Source: DASSKF01 sp035690725
GTDB taxonomy: Bacteria; Actinomycetota; Actinomycetes; Actinomycetales; Dermatophilaceae
Direction: 5' to 3'
Assembly (NCBI GenBank): GCA_035690725.1
Contig: DASSKF010000253.1
Coordinates: 1-6,047 of the forward strand
DNA: 6,047 nt
Positions within the stretch are counted from its first letter, which is position 1. The number at the start of each line of letters is the position of its first letter. The notes under the pieces are model-generated. The model was not told the origin of the DNA. It made no database searches and saw nothing but the letters and a program-made list of their open reading frames with translations. The position numbers and the translations under genes were made by a program. Shown in pieces: positions 4,483-6,047 of the stretch.

Positions 4483-5271
4483 TCAGCCGCCGGCTGGCGC
4501 CGCCGGCAGCGTGATCGGCAGCCACCCGAGCACGCGCTGGATCCCGGAGTCCCAGAAGCCCCACTCGTGCTCACCGGGGCGGAAGTCGGTGGTCAGCGGT
4601 ATGCCGTGCCGCTCGGCGTCCGCGACGAAGCGCCGGTTGTCGTCGTGGAGGAAGTCCTCGGTGCCACAGGTCAGGTACAGCGCCGGCAGCTCACTCGCCT
4701 CCGCGCTGCCGAGCAGGTGGAGGAGGTCGTCCCCGGTGCCGGCGATCTTGCGCCGTCCCCAGATGCGCATCCGCTGCCTCGGGTCGCGGCCCTTCCAGGA
4801 CAGCCCGGCCAGGTCGAGTGCGCCGGAGAGGCTGGCCGCTGCGGCGAACCGCTCCGGCTGGTGGAGCGCCCACTTGAACGCACCGAAACCGCCCATGGAC
4901 AGACCGGCGACGAAGGTGTCCTCCCGAGCCCGCGACACCCGGAAGGTGCTCGCGACGAGCTCTGGCAGCTCCTCGCTGAGGAAGGTCCAGTACGGCAGGC
5001 CGTACAGCTCGTCGCAGTAGAAGCTGAGGTGCACCTGCGGCATGACGACCGCGAGTCCCAGCTGCGCGGCATACCGCTCGATGGAGGTGCGGCGCAGCCA
5101 GGTCGTGTCGTCGTCGCTCGACCCGTGCAGCAGGTACAGCACGGGGTGCCCGTCCGCGCGCACCCGCCCGCTCGTGCCGACCTGGCCGGTGGCCGCCTGC
5201 GGGAGGAGCACCGTCATCGAGGTGCTCAGCCCGAGCGTCTCGGAGAAGAAGTCGGTGCGCAGGTGAATCAC
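4483..5271 (-). CDS. Alpha/beta-hydrolase esterase, FrmB/tributyrin-esterase-like family
   Basis: The 262-residue protein begins MIHLRTDFFSETLGLSTSMT, the N-terminal strand layout of esterase-D/tributyrin-esterase proteins, which hydrolyse short-chain acyl esters (some act on S-formylglutathione or acetylated sugars). YLLHG at 46-50 supplies the oxyanion-hole region. GLSMGG at 123-128 is the nucleophile elbow with Ser125. Asp206 (TCGTEDFL) and His235 (GEHEW) complete the catalytic triad. There is no signal peptide, so the enzyme should be cytosolic. The GTG at 5271 is chosen because AAGGAGG (5277-5283) sits 5 nt upstream and the family's usual N-terminus begins there. A GTG at 5313 in the same frame would add 14 residues and has a purine-rich run only 1 nt away. 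The gene is divergent from the membrane protein at 5387 and may be cotranscribed with hemerythrin downstream. No thiol-formaldehyde pathway gene is adjacent, so an S-formylglutathione role is not supported. Confidence 0.88.
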   Translation of the reverse strand: MIHLRTDFFSETLGLSTSMTVLLPQAATGQVGTSGRVRADGHPVLYLLHGSSDDDTTWLRRTSIERYAAQLGLAVVMPQVHLSFYCDELYGLPYWTFLSEELPELVASTFRVSRAREDTFVAGLSMGGFGAFKWALHQPERFAAAASLSGALDLAGLSWKGRDPRQRMRIWGRRKIAGTGDDLLHLLGSAEASELPALYLTCGTEDFLHDDNRRFVADAERHGIPLTTDFRPGEHEWGFWDSGIQRVLGWLPITLPAAPAGG

Positions 5272-5374
5272 GATGCCCTCCTTGGCAGCCCACTGTCGAG
5301 TGACCTGTCCCACACCTTCCCACGATCGCCCGGTCCAGCCGCCTCCCGGGGCCGCCGCCCCCAGGTCGGCCGCC

Positions 5375-5380
5375 TAGGGT
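5375..5380 (+). promoter_or_regulatory. Probable -10 (TAGGGT) of a leaderless transcript for the membrane protein
   Basis: TAGGGT is followed by six bases (GAGGCC) and then the ATG at 5387, so transcription would begin at the start codon. TAGGGT is a typical GC-rich actinobacterial -10. No clear -35 is seen 17-18 bp upstream. The GAGG that follows is only 2 nt from the ATG, too close to act as a Shine-Dalgarno. Confidence 0.5.
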
Positions 5381-5386
5381 GAGGCC

Positions 5387-5827
5387 ATGGAGACCGTCCT
5401 CAACGCCCTGCACGTGCTGTCCGCCGTGTTCCTCGTGGGTCCGATGGCCATCCTGCCGATGACCGCCCTGCGCCTCCTGCGCGCCGGCGAGCAGGCACAG
5501 GTCGGCACCCTCGCGAAGTCGACCGCGGTGTTCAGCTGGGCATCGCTGGCGGCGGTCGTGTTCGGCTTCGGCGTGATGGGGATGGCCGATCCCAAGTACG
5601 ACCTGTCCATCACGACCCCGTGGATCCTGATCTCACTGCTGGTCTACCTCGCCGCGCTCGGCCTCAACCTCGGGATGGTCGTGCCCGCGATGAAGGCGTC
5701 CGCCCGCGACTCCGGGCGCTCCGAGCACGGCGGGCGCCCGGGCGGCTACTCCCAGCTCGCGGCGCTCTCCGGGTCCGTGTCGCTGCTCCTGGTCGTCGTG
5801 GTGATCCTCATGGTCTGGAAGCCGTAG
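5387..5827 (+). CDS. Small four-helix integral membrane protein (DUF2269-like)
   Basis: The 146-residue protein has four clear hydrophobic segments at about residues 4-26, 44-66, 78-100 and 124-144. A basic loop (RLLRAGEQAQ) joins the first two, and a hydrophilic Gly/Arg/Ser-rich loop (residues 103-120) joins the last two. The first helix carries a histidine (ALHVLSAVFLVGP), a pattern seen in DUF2269 and related predicted membrane proteins of unknown function. The assignment rests on general resemblance and not on a diagnostic motif. The N-terminus lies inside the first helix, as a signal anchor would. It is divergent from the esterase with a 115-bp gap and convergent with the LigD-type gene with a 39-bp gap, so it is probably its own transcription unit. 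Its function cannot be inferred from the neighbours. Confidence 0.8.
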   Translation: METVLNALHVLSAVFLVGPMAILPMTALRLLRAGEQAQVGTLAKSTAVFSWASLAAVVFGFGVMGMADPKYDLSITTPWILISLLVYLAALGLNLGMVVPAMKASARDSGRSEHGGRPGGYSQLAALSGSVSLLLVVVVILMVWKP

Positions 5828-5851
5828 GCCCGGTCCCGACGCCGTGGGCCC
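5821..5851. repeat. Short direct repeat and hairpin between convergent genes
   Basis: GCCGTAGGCCC (5821-5831) recurs as GCCGTGGGCCC (5841-5851), 10 of 11 bases, offset 20 bp. The first copy spans the stop codon of the membrane protein. GGCCC (5827-5831) can also pair with GGGCC (5846-5850). Lying between convergent genes, it may help terminate transcription from the left, but it is short. Confidence 0.25.
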
Positions 5852-5866
5852 GCGCCGCAGGCCCCC

Positions 5867-6047
5867 TCAGCGCACGGTGGGAAGCCGCTGGTCCGTCGCG
5901 AGCGCGCCGCGGAACAGGTCCCCGCGCGCGGCGAGCCGGTCCACCACGGTGCGCAGCGTCCAGCGGTCCGGGCGCAGGTCGGGGTCGTCGAGCTCGTCCC
6001 ACGTGATCGGTGTCGACACCGGCGCCCCCGCCCCGGGACGGGTGCTG
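5867..6047 (-). CDS. C-terminus of a LigD-type DNA polymerase (prim-pol) domain protein, 5' end outside window
   Basis: The minus strand is open from the right edge to a TGA at 5867-5869, giving 59 residues that start STRPGAGAPVSTPITWDELD. The RPGA-P-V-S-TP-TW-DEL stretch, followed by LRPDRWTLRTVVDRLAARGD, is the conserved end of the LigD polymerase domain. That archaeo-eukaryotic primase-type nucleotidyltransferase fills ends in Ku/LigD non-homologous end joining. The frame stops soon after this motif, so the gene encodes either a stand-alone polymerase-domain protein or a LigD whose polymerase domain is C-terminal. The catalytic aspartates lie outside the window, so activity cannot be judged. 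It converges on the membrane protein gene. Confidence 0.78.
   Translation of the reverse strand, partial: STRPGAGAPVSTPITWDELDDPDLRPDRWTLRTVVDRLAARGDLFRGALATDQRLPTVR

Noticed and set aside
5272..5313. GTG at 5313 as esterase start.
   Set aside because: The purine-rich GGAAGG is only 1 nt from it, whereas AAGGAGG is ideally placed for the GTG at 5271, where family similarity begins.
3779..5382. Very long plus-strand open frames (413 and 395 codons) opposite the hemerythrin and esterase genes.
   Set aside because: They are antisense shadows of high-GC codon bias: no recognisable domains, Arg/Pro/Ser-rich translation, and the minus-strand frames have complete catalytic and ligand motifs.

Overview
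The window is very GC-rich. It has SD-led GTG/ATG starts, two genes with a TAnnnT hexamer six bases before the ATG (the leaderless-promoter pattern), and the C-terminus of a LigD-type polymerase. Together these point to a chromosomal segment of a high-GC actinomycete (Actinomycetota). I cannot name a genus. I see no mobile element, rRNA, tRNA or CRISPR. There are seven complete genes and one truncated gene at each edge.

Left part (1-1287): a nitrobindin-like heme-binding beta-barrel protein, running off the left edge on the minus strand, is divergent from an NmrA/COG2910-type NAD(P)-binding oxidoreductase. Their 127-bp intergenic region is the most information-rich non-coding stretch here. 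It holds a perfect 12+12 bp palindrome, an 11/12 copy of one arm 61 bp away, and an ECF-sigma-like promoter whose -10 lies inside the palindrome.

Middle (1288-2874): a 146-nt leader with a long-range inverted repeat precedes two genes that overlap by 8 nt. They encode a flavin/NAD(P) reductase with no iron-sulfur domain and a PduO-type ATP:cob(I)alamin adenosyltransferase. The pairing suggests, but does not prove, that the reductase makes the cob(I)alamin that the transferase adenosylates. The transferase carries a loop that looks expanded by a 15-bp tandem repeat.

Right part (2950-5271, minus strand): an SDR oxidoreductase with its own probable leaderless promoter, a hemerythrin-like HHE protein followed by a strong hairpin terminator candidate, and a FrmB/tributyrin-esterase-like alpha/beta hydrolase. 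Divergent from the esterase is a small four-helix membrane protein (DUF2269-like), probably leaderless. It converges on the last 59 codons of a LigD polymerase-domain protein at the right edge.

Taken together the region looks like accessory redox and stress metabolism: heme and diiron proteins, three nucleotide-dependent oxidoreductases, and B12 cofactor activation. The best candidates for something undescribed are the reductase-adenosyltransferase pair and the palindrome-controlled divergent promoter.
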